Source of the DNA: Candidatus Nitrosotenuis cloacae
GTDB lineage: Archaea > Thermoproteota > Nitrososphaeria > Nitrososphaerales > Nitrosopumilaceae
Reading direction: 5' to 3'
DNA length: 64,000 bases
Assembly: GCF_026768455.1 (NCBI RefSeq)
Contig: NZ_JAPPVQ010000015.1
Span: 62,001 to 126,000 of the forward strand
The notes under the pieces were generated by a model. It worked only from the letters and a program-made list of their open reading frames with translations, searched no databases and was not told where the DNA came from. The translations under genes and the position numbers were made by a program. Each line of letters opens with the position of its first letter. Position 1 is the stretch's first letter. Below, one piece after another: positions 42,341-52,074 of the stretch.

Positions 42341-43687
42341 TTGGCAAGGCTGTTTGGAACAAACGGTATTCGCGGCGTCTTTTTGGAGGATCTCACTTTG
42401 GAATTCATACACGACATTACGCTTGCAATTGCAGCATTTTTCAAAAGCGGGCCGATTCTTGTAGGGCATGATGGCCGCGATTCATCGAGCATGGTTGCAA
42501 AAGTGGTGTGCTCTACGCTAAACGCAGCAGGCCTGGACTGCAACCTTGGTGGTCTGGTGCCTACACCTGCCTTGGAATACGCAACAAAGCAGCTGCAATA
42601 TTCAGGGGGAATAATGATCACTGCATCACACAACCCTCCACAGTACAACGGGCTCAAGCCTGCAGCAAGGGACGGCGTGGAAATATCTCGGGAGGATGAG
42701 CTTGTAATTGAGGACATTTATTTTGGCAAGAAGTGGAAGGTTGGAAAAAAGATTGGCAGAACTGGCGTGGAGTCTCGCATCATTCAAACCTATGTTGATG
42801 GGATAATCTCACAGGTGAATTCTAAAAAAATTAAATCAAAAAAATTCAAGGTGGTCTTGGATCTTGGCAACGGTGCACAGGCAGTTGCAGCACCAGTTCT
42901 CTGCAAGGCACTTGACTGCAGAACGTTTCTGATAAATGAAAAAGTTGATGGCAAGTTCCCAGGACGTGGCTCAGAGCCTACTCCGTCCAACCTGCAAGAT
43001 CTGTCAAAATCTGTACTACAACACAAGGCAGATCTAGGAATTGCGTTTGATGGTGACGGGGACCGCAGCATCTTTTGCGACAATGATGGCAAAATTCTAA
43101 CCGGTGACAGGTCTGCACTGTTGCTTGCAAGCTATCTCCTAAGACAACACCCGAGATCAAAAATAGTCACATGCATGAATTCCAGCTCTGCAATTGAGGA
43201 ACTTGCGTCGCAGACAAAGTCTCAAGTGATCCGCACCAAGGTCGGCAGCGTCGAGGTGTCAAGAAGAATGGTGCCCGAAAAGGCGCTCATCGGCTTTGAG
43301 GAAAACGGCGGATTCATGTACGGGAAACACAACCAGGTGCGCGACGGGGCAATGACCCTTGCACTTGCACTCGACCTACTTGCCGACTCTGGAAGAACTC
43401 TTGCGCAGGAAATGGATTCAGTGCCAAAGTCGTTTACCACAAAGGACAAGGTGTCGTGCACGCGACAGGAGGCAAAAAAAATCATAACGCGCCTGAGAAA
43501 GGAGCACAAGAACTCGGATGTGATGGACGGCATCAAAATTGCCTTTGATAAGAAGAACTGGGTGATGATTAGGCCAAGTGGCACCGAACCTATTGCCAGA
43601 ATTTACGCCGAATCTGATTCACAGGAGAAACTTGACAACCTGATGGCAAAGTACGTCAAAAAAGTAAATGCGATTCTCGGTAGATAA
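42341..43687 (+). CDS. glmM: Phosphoglucosamine/phosphomannomutase
   Basis: 448 aa, TTG start. Active-site serine loop ITASHNPPQYNG, metal-binding DGDGDRSIF, sugar-binding GEENGGFMYG-type region and phosphate-binding RPSGTEP. It makes activated hexose or hexosamine phosphates for cell-surface sugars. GlmM or ManB activity cannot be separated by sequence alone; symbol given tentatively. Confidence 0.85.
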   Translation: MARLFGTNGIRGVFLEDLTLEFIHDITLAIAAFFKSGPILVGHDGRDSSSMVAKVVCSTLNAAGLDCNLGGLVPTPALEYATKQLQYSGGIMITASHNPPQYNGLKPAARDGVEISREDELVIEDIYFGKKWKVGKKIGRTGVESRIIQTYVDGIISQVNSKKIKSKKFKVVLDLGNGAQAVAAPVLCKALDCRTFLINEKVDGKFPGRGSEPTPSNLQDLSKSVLQHKADLGIAFDGDGDRSIFCDNDGKILTGDRSALLLASYLLRQHPRSKIVTCMNSSSAIEELASQTKSQVIRTKVGSVEVSRRMVPEKALIGFEENGGFMYGKHNQVRDGAMTLALALDLLADSGRTLAQEMDSVPKSFTTKDKVSCTRQEAKKIITRLRKEHKNSDVMDGIKIAFDKKNWVMIRPSGTEPIARIYAESDSQEKLDNLMAKYVKKVNAILGR

Positions 43688-43747
43688 CACTAATAAGGCG
43701 ATGTCAAAGAACCCTAGGAATGGACATGATCCCTATGGGTGATATAA

Positions 43748-44125
43748 TTGGGTAAAGCTTACTATGTAAAATTTGAGACACCAACAGACTTGGTCAATCC
43801 TATCTTGGAAGCCGTACGTGTAGCGTCACAAAGCGGCAAAGTCCGAAAGGGAACCAACGAAGCGACCAAGGCAATTGAGCGGGGAATAAGCAAACTAATC
43901 GTTATTGCAGAAGATGTCGAGCCTCCGGAGGTAGTGGCACACCTTCCAATCATATGTGAGGAGCAGAACGCAGCCTATGCATTTGTCCCAAGCAAACTAG
44001 ATCTTGGCAAGGCACTGGGCATCGACGTAACATCTGCCGCAGCAGCAATAATCGATGCAGGCGATGCAAACCACATTGTTGAAGAAGTAGTATCTTCAAT
44101 CAAGAAGCTCAAAGGTGGACAATAA
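43748..44125 (+). CDS. rpl7ae: Ribosomal protein L7Ae
   Basis: Binds kink-turn RNA in the 50S subunit, C/D and H/ACA sRNPs and RNase P. 125 aa, TTG start. Motifs: [14 protein letters not shown] and [16 protein letters not shown]. First gene of the L7Ae-S28e-L24e-Ndk-IF2 operon with 2-11 nt gaps. Confidence 0.96.
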   Translation: MGKAYYVKFETPTDLVNPILEAVRVASQSGKVRKGTNEATKAIERGISKLIVIAEDVEPPEVVAHLPIICEEQNAAYAFVPSKLDLGKALGIDVTSAAAAIIDAGDANHIVEEVVSSIKKLKGGQ

Positions 44126-44127
44126 CC

Positions 44128-44343
44128 GTGAGTACTACTCAAACTGACGACGTAGTACCTGCAGAAGTAATCCAACTTGTAGGCAAGACCGGTATTGCAG
44201 GCGAAATTACACAGGTTAGAGTAAAGATCTTGGGCGGACGCGACAAGGGCAGGATTCTTACGAGAAACGTAAAGGGATCTGTAAGGATGTCTGACATTCT
44301 GATGCTGCGTGAGACGGAGCGCGAAGCCAAGAAAATTAGGTGA
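44128..44343 (+). CDS. rps28e: Ribosomal protein S28e
   Basis: 71 aa, GTG start 2 nt after L7Ae. OB-fold with [19 protein letters not shown] and the conserved end [14 protein letters not shown]. Part of the 30S subunit. Confidence 0.96.
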   Translation: MSTTQTDDVVPAEVIQLVGKTGIAGEITQVRVKILGGRDKGRILTRNVKGSVRMSDILMLRETEREAKKIR

Positions 44344-44349
44344 TTATAG

Positions 44350-44550
44350 TTGAGCTTAATAGTAAAACCATGCAGTTTTTGTGACAGGCCAGTTGCCAAG
44401 GGATCCGGTACGATGTTTGTCAAAAACGACGGCACGGTGCTGTGGTTCTGCTCGCCAAAGTGCAAGAAGAACATGATGGTACTAAAGCGAGATCCGCGTA
44501 CGCTCAAGTGGACCAAAAAATACCAAAAAGGCGGAATTGTCAAGAAATAA
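44350..44550 (+). CDS. rpl24e: Ribosomal protein L24e
   Basis: 66 aa, TTG start. Zinc site CSFCDRPV and FCSPKCKKNM, then RDPRTLKWTKKY, typical L24e. Sits in the L7Ae operon, before Ndk. Confidence 0.95.
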   Translation: MSLIVKPCSFCDRPVAKGSGTMFVKNDGTVLWFCSPKCKKNMMVLKRDPRTLKWTKKYQKGGIVKK

Positions 44551-44561
44551 GATAGATCAAA

Positions 44562-44963
44562 TTGACCGAACAAACTCTCTTCATAGTAAAGCCTGATGCA
44601 GTAGCACGAAAGCTAGTAGGTCAGGTCATTGCGCGATTTGAGAGCAAGGGATTCAAGATAATAAAACTGAAAATGTTTACATTCACAAAGGCGCAAGCAG
44701 AGGACTTTTACTCAGTCCACAACACAAAGCCGTTCTTTGGCGAGCTTGTGGAATTCATCACATCTGGTCCTGTAGTGGCAGCAATAATTGAAGGAAACAA
44801 CGCAGTTGCCACGACAAGAATAATGATCGGCGCAACAAAGTCGTTTGAGGCAGCACCTGGCTCGATTCGGGGCGACTTCGGTCTCGGATTTTCCGACAAT
44901 ATCATTCACGCATCAGATTCTAAAGAGAGTTTTGAAAAAGAGGCGAGGGTAGCATTTCAGTGA
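44562..44963 (+). CDS. ndk: Nucleoside diphosphate kinase
   Basis: Transfers gamma-phosphates between nucleotides. 133 aa, TTG start. Motifs: [19 protein letters not shown], and the phospho-His in NIIHASDS. Operon position between L24e and IF2 is standard for archaea. Confidence 0.95.
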   Translation: MTEQTLFIVKPDAVARKLVGQVIARFESKGFKIIKLKMFTFTKAQAEDFYSVHNTKPFFGELVEFITSGPVVAAIIEGNNAVATTRIMIGATKSFEAAPGSIRGDFGLGFSDNIIHASDSKESFEKEARVAFQ

Positions 44964-44969
44964 GTAGAC

Positions 44970-46754
44970 TTGCGAATTCGTCAGCCAATTGTGGCCGTTT
45001 TGGGCCATGTAGATTCTGGTAAAACCTCATTACTGGATAAAATCAGGGGAACGGGAGTCCAGGGCAGGGAAGCAGGCGGCATTACCCAGCACATTGGAGC
45101 AAGCTTTCTTCCAACCGACACAATAAAGACGATGTGCGGCCAGCTGTACGCAAACCTCACAAAGTCGGAGCACGAGGTTCCGGGACTCTTGGTAATTGAC
45201 ACGCCGGGGCACGAGGTATTCACCAACCTTAGGACCCGCGGTGGCTCTGCTGCGGACATTGCAATTCTGGTAGTCGACACAAACCGGGGCTTTCAACCAC
45301 AGACTAACGAGAGCCTCAAGATACTCCAGGCAAGAAAGGTGCCGTTCGTAGTCGCACTGAACAAAGTTGATCAGATTCCTGGATGGAGAAAAACCGACAC
45401 GCAATACATCACGCAGGCAATAAAACAACAGGATCAGTTCCTGCAGACCACACTTGATGAGCAGATCTACAACGTGGTGGGCACATTATCAATTCTCGGA
45501 TTTCAGTCTGAGGCGTTCTACAGAGTAAAGGACTTTGGAAAAGAGATCTCAATTGTTCCAGTCAGCGCCAGGGTGGGTGTGGGGATACCTGAGCTACTTA
45601 CTGTACTAGTCGGACTTACGCAGCAGTACATGCAAAAAAGACTAGAACAGGAGGAAAAGACAAGCCGTGGAATCATACTTGAGGTAAACGACGAGGTGGG
45701 GCTTGGCACCACTGCAAACATGATACTGATCGACGGATACATGAAAAAAGGCGACAACATCATAGTCGCAAAAAGGGACTCGGTGATTATCACAAAACCA
45801 AAGGCAATATTGTTACCAAAGCCTCTTGATGAGATGCGTGACCCGCGCGATAAATTCAAGCCGGTCGCCGAGGTGCAGGCAGCAGCTGGAGTAAAGATTG
45901 CATCGCCTGATCTAAAGGATGTCTTACCTGGAAGCACGGTCTACATAACTGACGACGACTCCAAGGTGGACGAATTCAAAAGAATAATCGAGTCTGAGAT
46001 GAAGTCTGTGTTTGTCGACACGCAGACAAACGGAATCATTCTTCGATGCGATACAATCGGTTCACTTGAGGCGCTAACTGAGATGCTCAGACGCCAGCAA
46101 ATTCCTGTGGCAAAGGCGGACATTGGGCCGGTAACCAGACGCGACGTGCTAGAGGCTGCGGTGATAAAAGAACACGACAGGCACATAGGGGTAGTACTTG
46201 CGTTCAACGTCAAAATACTGCCAGACGCACAGGAGGAGGCAGAAAACTCTCACATCAAGATATTCTCTGACAAGGTAATCTACAGCCTGCTTGACAACTA
46301 CACTGCATGGGTGGACGAGGACACCGCAAACGAGGAAAATGCGGTCTTTGCAGAGCTGACGCCTGTGTGTAAGTTTACGTTCCTAAAGGGGTACATATTT
46401 CGAAACAGCAACCCGGCAGTATTTGGCATTCGAGTCGACGCAGGAAAGGTGCGACAAAAGATCCCAATCATGAACAAGGCAGGCAAGAAAATCGGCGTGA
46501 TACACCAACTACAGGACGGCAAAAAAACAATCGAGGTGGCGACTCAAGGCCAGGAGGTAGCATGCTCGATTCAAGATGTGACAATTGGAAGACAGATCTC
46601 CGAAGAAGAGGTGTTCTATTCACTTCCAAGGTCATTTGAGGCAAAAAAGCTCATCGAGAGGTTCACCCACAAACTGTCGCCAGAAGAACAAGCCGTTCTA
46701 AACGAAATAGTAGAAATTCAAAGAAAGATTGACGCTGCATACGGCTACATGTGA
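44970..46754 (+). CDS. infB: Translation initiation factor IF-2 (aIF5B)
   Basis: GTPase that aids subunit joining. 594 aa, TTG start. G motifs: GHVDSGKTSLLD, DTPGHEVF, NKVDQIP, and the switch region GGITQHIGA. Domains II-IV follow. Last gene of the ribosomal operon; its end overlaps the convergent thioredoxin gene by 10 nt. Confidence 0.96.
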   Translation: MRIRQPIVAVLGHVDSGKTSLLDKIRGTGVQGREAGGITQHIGASFLPTDTIKTMCGQLYANLTKSEHEVPGLLVIDTPGHEVFTNLRTRGGSAADIAILVVDTNRGFQPQTNESLKILQARKVPFVVALNKVDQIPGWRKTDTQYITQAIKQQDQFLQTTLDEQIYNVVGTLSILGFQSEAFYRVKDFGKEISIVPVSARVGVGIPELLTVLVGLTQQYMQKRLEQEEKTSRGIILEVNDEVGLGTTANMILIDGYMKKGDNIIVAKRDSVIITKPKAILLPKPLDEMRDPRDKFKPVAEVQAAAGVKIASPDLKDVLPGSTVYITDDDSKVDEFKRIIESEMKSVFVDTQTNGIILRCDTIGSLEALTEMLRRQQIPVAKADIGPVTRRDVLEAAVIKEHDRHIGVVLAFNVKILPDAQEEAENSHIKIFSDKVIYSLLDNYTAWVDEDTANEENAVFAELTPVCKFTFLKGYIFRNSNPAVFGIRVDAGKVRQKIPIMNKAGKKIGVIHQLQDGKKTIEVATQGQEVACSIQDVTIGRQISEEEVFYSLPRSFEAKKLIERFTHKLSPEEQAVLNEIVEIQRKIDAAYGYM

Positions 46755-47146
46755 TATTTCTGTGCAATCATGTTAATTCCGGGCTCGCCTACTGCGCCCA
46801 TCATTCTGTCCACAGGCTGTCCGTTCTTGAACATGATGAACGTGGGGATTGCCTGTACTCCAAACCGCATTGATATATCCTGTGCATGATCTACGTTTAC
46901 GCGTGCAAATTTGATGTGCCTGTGTTTTCTTGCCATGCGTGCAAACACCGGATGCATCATCTTGCACGGGCCGCACCACTCTGCCCAAAAGTCGACTAGG
47001 ACAAGCCCACTTGATGTGACCTGATCAAAGTTTGCCGAGTTGAGATCTATTACCTCTGCCTGACTATGCGCCACCGTCTCCGCTTGCTGCCTCAGCATTT
47101 CCTCAAGCTTACGCTGCTTTATCTTCTCAATTTCTGGGTCTTCCAC
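46745..47146 (-). CDS. Thioredoxin (second copy) with N-terminal extension
   Basis: 133 aa, GTG start. The first 30 residues are a charged helix (KIKQRKLEEMLRQQAETVA), followed by a thioredoxin core with WCGPC and cis-Pro AIPTFIM. The extra helix distinguishes it from the 2317 thioredoxin. Partner proteins unknown. Confidence 0.9.
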   Translation of the reverse strand: MEDPEIEKIKQRKLEEMLRQQAETVAHSQAEVIDLNSANFDQVTSSGLVLVDFWAEWCGPCKMMHPVFARMARKHRHIKFARVNVDHAQDISMRFGVQAIPTFIMFKNGQPVDRMMGAVGEPGINMIAQKYHM

Positions 47147-47192
47147 GAATCTGCATGGTAAATTGAATATTTATAGAAAGAGATGTAGAATC

Positions 47193-47609
47193 CTACAAAT
47201 CCAAAAGGTAGCGCATCGTCACTCCGCCGTTTTGCTTTATCTCCATCAGATGGAACGTGGGCGACTTGATCTCGACTTTAAAGTGGTGTTTTTTAAAATC
47301 AATGTCCTCGCCTGATAGTGTGGCCAAAACCCTGTACCCGGAATTCTTCTCAATTTTCAACCTGACCGACCTTGCGACAAATCCATCTGTGATGGCAAGT
47401 ATTATCATCTCCTCAAGCCAGTTGTACAGAAGGTAATCGATGTCTTTTCCTGTGACTGTAATCGTTTTTTCTTTTTTCTCCTCGATTGTATCTGCATCGA
47501 CGATTGTCTCAACTACTGACTTTGCAGCAATTGCAAACGCCTCCTCCATGCTTGGTGCGCTTACCTCGATGAACGCATCTGTTGCATGTTCCAAGTATCT
47601 GTAAGACAA
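47193..47609 (-). CDS. Archease
   Basis: Cofactor of the RtcB RNA ligase in tRNA splicing and repair. Start at TTG 47609, giving 138 aa, close to family length; a longer reading to 47669 adds residues unlike the family. Motifs: YLEHATDAFIEV, LYNWLEEMI, and the conserved metal-site Asp/His set (FKKHHFKVEIKSPTFHLMEI). Confidence 0.88.
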   Translation of the reverse strand: MSYRYLEHATDAFIEVSAPSMEEAFAIAAKSVVETIVDADTIEEKKEKTITVTGKDIDYLLYNWLEEMIILAITDGFVARSVRLKIEKNSGYRVLATLSGEDIDFKKHHFKVEIKSPTFHLMEIKQNGGVTMRYLLDL

Positions 47610-47700
47610 CCAGATGACCTGACGCTTTCTGCTATTAATAGATAAAACAAAAGATTGCTGCAGCAACATCTAAATCCATTAGAAGGAAAACCTCACCAAG

Positions 47701-48975
47701 TTGAATCTACCAAGGGGGATGAAAGACTTTGAGAGCAACGAGCAGGCAAAGATAGAGTTCGTCAGGCAGAAATTTCTGGAAACATGCAAGTCTTTTGGCT
47801 TTAGCTTCATGAGCCCGTCGCCAATTGAACTGGTCTCGGTAATAGAGGCAAAGAGCGGTCCTGCAATTCGAGACGAGATCTACTTCTTCAAGGACAAGGG
47901 TGACAGGGAGGTGGCACTACGGTTTGACTTTACCGTGGGGCTGACGCGCTATGTGGTGTCACAAAAATCTCTCAAGCTTCCAGCAAAGATCGCCTCCTTT
48001 GGAGGCGTATGGCGGTACGACGAGCCGCAAAAGGGCAGGTACAGGTACTTCCACCAATGGGACATCGAAGTATACGGCAAGCCGAGCCTGGAATCGGATG
48101 CGGAGATCATCGAGTTCACAAGCAAGTTCTTCTCAAAATTGAATCTAAAAAACATCGTAATCAACATCTCGCACAGAAAGCTGGTGGAGGCGGTGGTGAA
48201 GAAAATATTCGAGTCAGACGAGGCGCGCGTGGTAGGAGACATATTCCGAGCAATAGACAAGACCCAAAAAAAGAGAAAGGACGAGATCCTGACAGAGTAT
48301 GATCAAAAAGGATATCCAAAGGAAAAACTGGAAAGGATATTGGAATTTTCAAAAATAAAGGGCTCGCCAGAGGAGGTTGAAAAGGAATTTGACATCTCAG
48401 GCCTTGACGCTTGGAAGGAGCTAAAGGACCTGTTTGCCTCCTTAAAGAACAGACAGGTCAACAACGTGATCGTGAACTTTGGCATAGTTCGTGGGCTTGA
48501 TTATTACTCCGGCGTGGTCTTTGAGGCATTTGACAGTGCATCCGATGTAGGGGCGTTAGTAGGAGGGGGAAGGTACGACAACCTGCCAAAGGCGTTCGGC
48601 CGGGACGACCTTGGCGCAACGGGAGTTGCCGGAGGGGCGGAAAGAATAGTTCTCTCACTTGAGAGTCAGGGACTGCAAATGCCGGATGCCGCACCGACCG
48701 TCTCCGTGTTGTTTGTAAACGACGAGATGCTTGCACCTGCAGTGGGCATCACATCAAAATTACGGCAGATGGGAATTGCAACTGAAATGGATATCGTGGG
48801 GAGGCCCTTCAAAAAGCAGATCGAGGCCGCATCAAACTCCAGATTTGCAGTGATAGTGGCACCAAAGGAATACTCTTCAAACAATGTAATCATAAAGAAT
48901 ATGGGAGATGGAAGTGAAACTATAGTGTCTGTTGACTCGCTGCTCTCTCAGGCAGAGTCTCTGTTTATTCGCTAA
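47701..48975 (+). CDS. hisS: Histidyl-tRNA synthetase
   Basis: Class II synthetase, 424 aa, TTG start. Motifs: LPRGMKDF, motif 2 YRYFHQWDIEVYG, histidine site LDYYSGVVFEAF, motif 3 GGRYDNL and GATGVAGGAERIV, and a C-terminal anticodon-binding domain. The end overlaps the convergent aIF6 gene by 11 nt. Confidence 0.95.
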   Translation: MNLPRGMKDFESNEQAKIEFVRQKFLETCKSFGFSFMSPSPIELVSVIEAKSGPAIRDEIYFFKDKGDREVALRFDFTVGLTRYVVSQKSLKLPAKIASFGGVWRYDEPQKGRYRYFHQWDIEVYGKPSLESDAEIIEFTSKFFSKLNLKNIVINISHRKLVEAVVKKIFESDEARVVGDIFRAIDKTQKKRKDEILTEYDQKGYPKEKLERILEFSKIKGSPEEVEKEFDISGLDAWKELKDLFASLKNRQVNNVIVNFGIVRGLDYYSGVVFEAFDSASDVGALVGGGRYDNLPKAFGRDDLGATGVAGGAERIVLSLESQGLQMPDAAPTVSVLFVNDEMLAPAVGITSKLRQMGIATEMDIVGRPFKKQIEAASNSRFAVIVAPKEYSSNNVIIKNMGDGSETIVSVDSLLSQAESLFIR

Positions 48976-49630
48976 ATGCACGTGTGAGCATCATTATCTC
49001 AGGACCGTTTGTCAGATTTCCTACAACTGCCGCCTTGTTGTTTACAAGGATGCCAGATGACACGTACGGTATTCCGCCGTTGATTGTCGCAGGCTCTATC
49101 TTTACCTTGAGTATGTCTGAAATAGAATGGATGTCGTCCTCATCCGTCTCTGGATGAATTATTCCGCCGATGTTGTTTGCGCGGACCATCGCACCTGACT
49201 GGTTGTACCCTGCGACCTTTTTCTGAATCACCTCCACATCCAAGGCGTCTTGTATGTCCTTGAGCATCTCCTTTGGAATCCTAGGTGATACTATTCCACC
49301 TCTGTCGTTTACCGAAATGAGATTCCCAAGCGCATTGTGTTTTGTATCAAGCACAGCGACGTTGAGCTTTGTGGATTTTTTGAGGTATTCTACCTCGTAT
49401 GCGGAACATGTAGCAGGCAGCAGCATCCCTGTGTTATTCACCACCATCATGGTTCCAATCACCCTTGTGCTAGCTATTGAGGTAAACAGATACTCTGCCT
49501 TTAGATAGCCTGCAAGCGTGTTTGCCTTTGTGTGGGCAAAACCATTTGGCAGAAAAACAAAATCGTCATTTACTGCAGTGTAGATGCCGATATTTGGCCC
49601 CCTATACACATCATACTTGTAAATATCCAA
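48965..49630 (-). CDS. eif6: Translation initiation factor 6 (aIF6)
   Basis: Anti-association factor that binds the 50S subunit. 221 aa of five repeats (GMLLPATCSAYEVEYLK, GGIVSPRIPKEMLKDIQ, GAMVRANNIGGIIHPE, GIPYVSSGILVNNKAAVVG). ATG start at 49630. Convergent with hisS. Confidence 0.95.
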   Translation of the reverse strand: MDIYKYDVYRGPNIGIYTAVNDDFVFLPNGFAHTKANTLAGYLKAEYLFTSIASTRVIGTMMVVNNTGMLLPATCSAYEVEYLKKSTKLNVAVLDTKHNALGNLISVNDRGGIVSPRIPKEMLKDIQDALDVEVIQKKVAGYNQSGAMVRANNIGGIIHPETDEDDIHSISDILKVKIEPATINGGIPYVSSGILVNNKAAVVGNLTNGPEIMMLTRAFSE

Positions 49631-49745
49631 CTATTCATTTCCTAAATCAAAAGATATGAACGTAAGGCGCGATCCTGCCAAAAACAGTGTTATAATATAC
49701 GATCTTTTTGGAAAATGAATTTAGTTTGCACTAATTTTATTTAGA

Positions 49746-49753
49746 TTTAAATA
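49746..49753 (+). promoter_or_regulatory. TATA-like box of the ferredoxin gene
   Basis: TTTAAATA, 22 nt from its end to the ATG at 49775, giving a very short leader. Confidence 0.5.
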
Positions 49754-49774
49754 ACATTTCCCCAAAGGTCTCAC

Positions 49775-50308
49775 ATGCCAATAGATGAACATTTCCCACA
49801 AGGACTAAAACCATTGGGAAAAATCTTCCACGCTGATGGAGAACACTATCATTTCATGTGGGGCCCAGGAAGAAGCGATGCCGAATGTTTCTCAAACCAT
49901 GAGGTAATCGCTGCATACGAAGCCCGCGGTGAAACGCAAGTTCCATTAGGTGTAAGCGGTACAATGGTTGCAGTTGATTGGGATTCATGCGTCGCAGATG
50001 GAGCATGTATTGAGGCTTGCCCAGTACAAGTTTTCCAGTGGTATAGAACCGAAATGGACATTCCAGCAAAAGATATTGTTGGGAAGACATTTGCAGGTAC
50101 CGGATCTTCCGTTAAAGAAGAGCGCAAAGACTACACAGACAAAGCAGATCCAATCAGAGAACATGATTGCATTTGGTGTATGGCTTGCGTATCTGTATGC
50201 CCACCTCAAGCTATCAAGGTTGACCAATCGAACTTGGAACACCATGAGAAAGCGGCAGGCACATACATCAAGATGGAAGGCGGAGAAAATCCACACGCAC
50301 ACGATTAG
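49775..50308 (+). CDS. Zinc-containing ferredoxin (zfx type)
   Basis: Electron carrier, 177 aa. N-terminal zinc module with histidines (HADGEHYHFMWGP) as in Sulfolobus zfx, then CVADGACIEACPVQVFQWY and HDCIWCMACVSVCPPQAI for two iron-sulfur clusters. In this lineage it likely serves 2-oxoacid oxidoreductases. A T-rich stretch at 50320-50345 may end transcription. Confidence 0.92.
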   Translation: MPIDEHFPQGLKPLGKIFHADGEHYHFMWGPGRSDAECFSNHEVIAAYEARGETQVPLGVSGTMVAVDWDSCVADGACIEACPVQVFQWYRTEMDIPAKDIVGKTFAGTGSSVKEERKDYTDKADPIREHDCIWCMACVSVCPPQAIKVDQSNLEHHEKAAGTYIKMEGGENPHAHD

Positions 50309-50400
50309 AAACAACTAATCTTTTCTTTTCTTTTACATTTTACATATTCCTTGCCGAATCTTTACTAACAAATTTTAACCAGTGTTTATCATCGAAACCC

Positions 50401-50484
50401 GCAGAGGTCGCCTAGCTCGGTAGGGCGCGGGCCTTGAGAGCCTGTGTGCGCAAGCATCCGGGGGTTCAAATCCCTCTCTCTGCG
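50401..50484 (+). tRNA. tRNA-Ser (TGA)
   Basis: 84 nt. Acceptor GCAGAGG/TCTCTGC, discriminator G, anticodon loop CTTGAGA between CGGGC and GCCTG, long variable arm (TGTGCGCAAGCATC), T-arm GGGGGTTCAAATCCCTC. It ends 1 nt before the convergent RFC stop codon. Confidence 0.95.
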
Positions 50485-50485
50485 C

Positions 50486-51442
50486 TTATTTTCCTAATTT
50501 GCTGATTGCCGCCAGCAGGGCTGATAGCTGTATCTCCGGGTTTGCCCCTGACAGAATTCTAAAGTCATATTCTGCAATTGCCTGAGAAATCTCTACTAGG
50601 TTTGCCTGCTTTGTGCGGTAGAGTGCCTCATTGATGTATTTTAGAAAGTCTGACTCTGACATCCCGTACACCTTGATCAATTCGATCATCTTGTTTCTTG
50701 CATCCGCTATCTTGCCAGCAAGTGCCAGTCTTAGGATGTCGTCGACGTCCTTTGTCTTGGTAAGGCCTGCAGCGGATTTTACGTTCTCTTCTGTGATGCT
50801 GCCAAGGCTTGACGCGGCCTGCAGCAGGTTGATTGCATGCCTCAGGTCGCCTTCGGTATAGTCGTAGATTGCCTTGAGGCCGTCCTCGTCTGACTTTATC
50901 TTCTCCTTTTTTGCAATCTCCTTTAGGTGTGCTATCACCTCTTTTTCCTCGATTCTGGTGAACTTGAATACTGCGCACCTACTCTGAATCGGCTCGATTA
51001 TTCGCGATATGTTGTTTGCAATCAGGATGAATCTGCAGTGCTTGGCCGTATCTTCGATTATTCTTCGCAAAGCAGTCTGTGCATCGGAGGTCATCTCGTC
51101 TGCCTCATCCAAAATGATTATCTTAAATGGAATCTGGGTGTCAAGGCCCGCATACCTTGAGAACTTTTTCACCCTCTCTCGCACCATGCCGATTCCACGC
51201 TCATCTGATGCGTTCAGCTCAAGCGTGTACTCGCGCCAGTTGTCCCCGAGGATCTCGTGCGACAGGCAGATGGCAAGCGTCGTCTTTCCAACTCCGGCGG
51301 ATCCGGAAAACAGCAGGTGCGGCATCTCTGATATGTTTTTTATCAGCGCCGTGATGCTTCCGACTATCTCTTTTTGGTTTACCAGTTCTGATATCTTGTG
51401 GGGCCTGTACTTTTCAACCCACATTATGCTGGACTCTGACAT
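50486..51442 (-). CDS. rfcS: Replication factor C small subunit
   Basis: Clamp-loader ATPase, 318 aa. Walker A SGSAGVGKTT, Walker B ILDEADEM, sensor 1 ANNIS, SRC motif QSRCAVFKF, and a C-terminal collar domain. It is divergent from gins and shares the 119-bp intergenic region with the repeated promoter element. Confidence 0.95.
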   Translation of the reverse strand: MSESSIMWVEKYRPHKISELVNQKEIVGSITALIKNISEMPHLLFSGSAGVGKTTLAICLSHEILGDNWREYTLELNASDERGIGMVRERVKKFSRYAGLDTQIPFKIIILDEADEMTSDAQTALRRIIEDTAKHCRFILIANNISRIIEPIQSRCAVFKFTRIEEKEVIAHLKEIAKKEKIKSDEDGLKAIYDYTEGDLRHAINLLQAASSLGSITEENVKSAAGLTKTKDVDDILRLALAGKIADARNKMIELIKVYGMSESDFLKYINEALYRTKQANLVEISQAIAEYDFRILSGANPEIQLSALLAAISKLGK

Positions 51443-51484
51443 TTAGATGAAATGAATATGCATTACTAATAACTACTACGCCTG

Positions 51485-51541
51485 AGGATCAAATGATCAA
51501 AGCTACTTGTGAACACAATTGATCGATCGTATCCATTAAAT
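51485..51541 (+). promoter_or_regulatory. gins-mcm promoter region, matched at 16569-16625
   Basis: Contains GATCA-AA-TGATC, CGATCG, and TTAAAT at 51536-51541, 26 nt before the gins ATG (TATA spacing for a leaderless message). 54 of 57 bases equal the element copy. It also lies 43 nt upstream of the rfcS start on the other strand, so it could serve both genes. Confidence 0.85.
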
Positions 51542-51561
51542 CCCTGAGCCATGTTTCTTAA

Positions 51562-52074
51562 ATGTTGAAAATAAACGACCTCTTGCAGGTTTATTCAATA
51601 GGGTATGCCACGCAGGACGTAAAGACTGTCATAAATCATGATTTCAAGGTAAATGTATCAAACATTACAATCGACGGAAAGCAGGGCGAGGTGCTGAACC
51701 TTCCTCGCTGGGTCTCGCAGACTCTGGAATCGGAAAAGCATGCAGAGATCCAAGAATCGGACATGGGAGTAGAACTTACGCAGTCAATCTCAAAGGAGAA
51801 CTTTCAGGGAGAAGAGCTGTCCCACATTGATCCGGACTTTTACATCCGGGTCACCGGATACATTGCAAGGCAGTCAGACAAGGAAAAGGACAAACTGGAA
51901 AGCCTGCTTAAGACGCTAATTCGAAAAAGACTAGGAAAGCTCATCCCGATGGCAAACTCCATGGAACTTACGGCGGACATGGCAAAGAAACTATCCATCG
52001 AGGAGAGGGCGTTATACAACCAGGTCCACGAACACAGTACCGATTTTGTAGATCAGATATTTGGTGAAAGGTAA
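51562..52074 (+). CDS. GINS complex subunit (Gins23-like by context)
   Basis: 170 aa. The GINS A-domain segment is GEVLNLPRWVSQTLESEKHAEI, then a helical bundle. The GINS complex joins MCM to form the replicative helicase. The mcm gene overlaps by 1 nt (TAATG), which in archaea is typical of gins23. The ATG is leaderless behind the repeated promoter element. Confidence 0.85.
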   Translation: MLKINDLLQVYSIGYATQDVKTVINHDFKVNVSNITIDGKQGEVLNLPRWVSQTLESEKHAEIQESDMGVELTQSISKENFQGEELSHIDPDFYIRVTGYIARQSDKEKDKLESLLKTLIRKRLGKLIPMANSMELTADMAKKLSIEERALYNQVHEHSTDFVDQIFGER

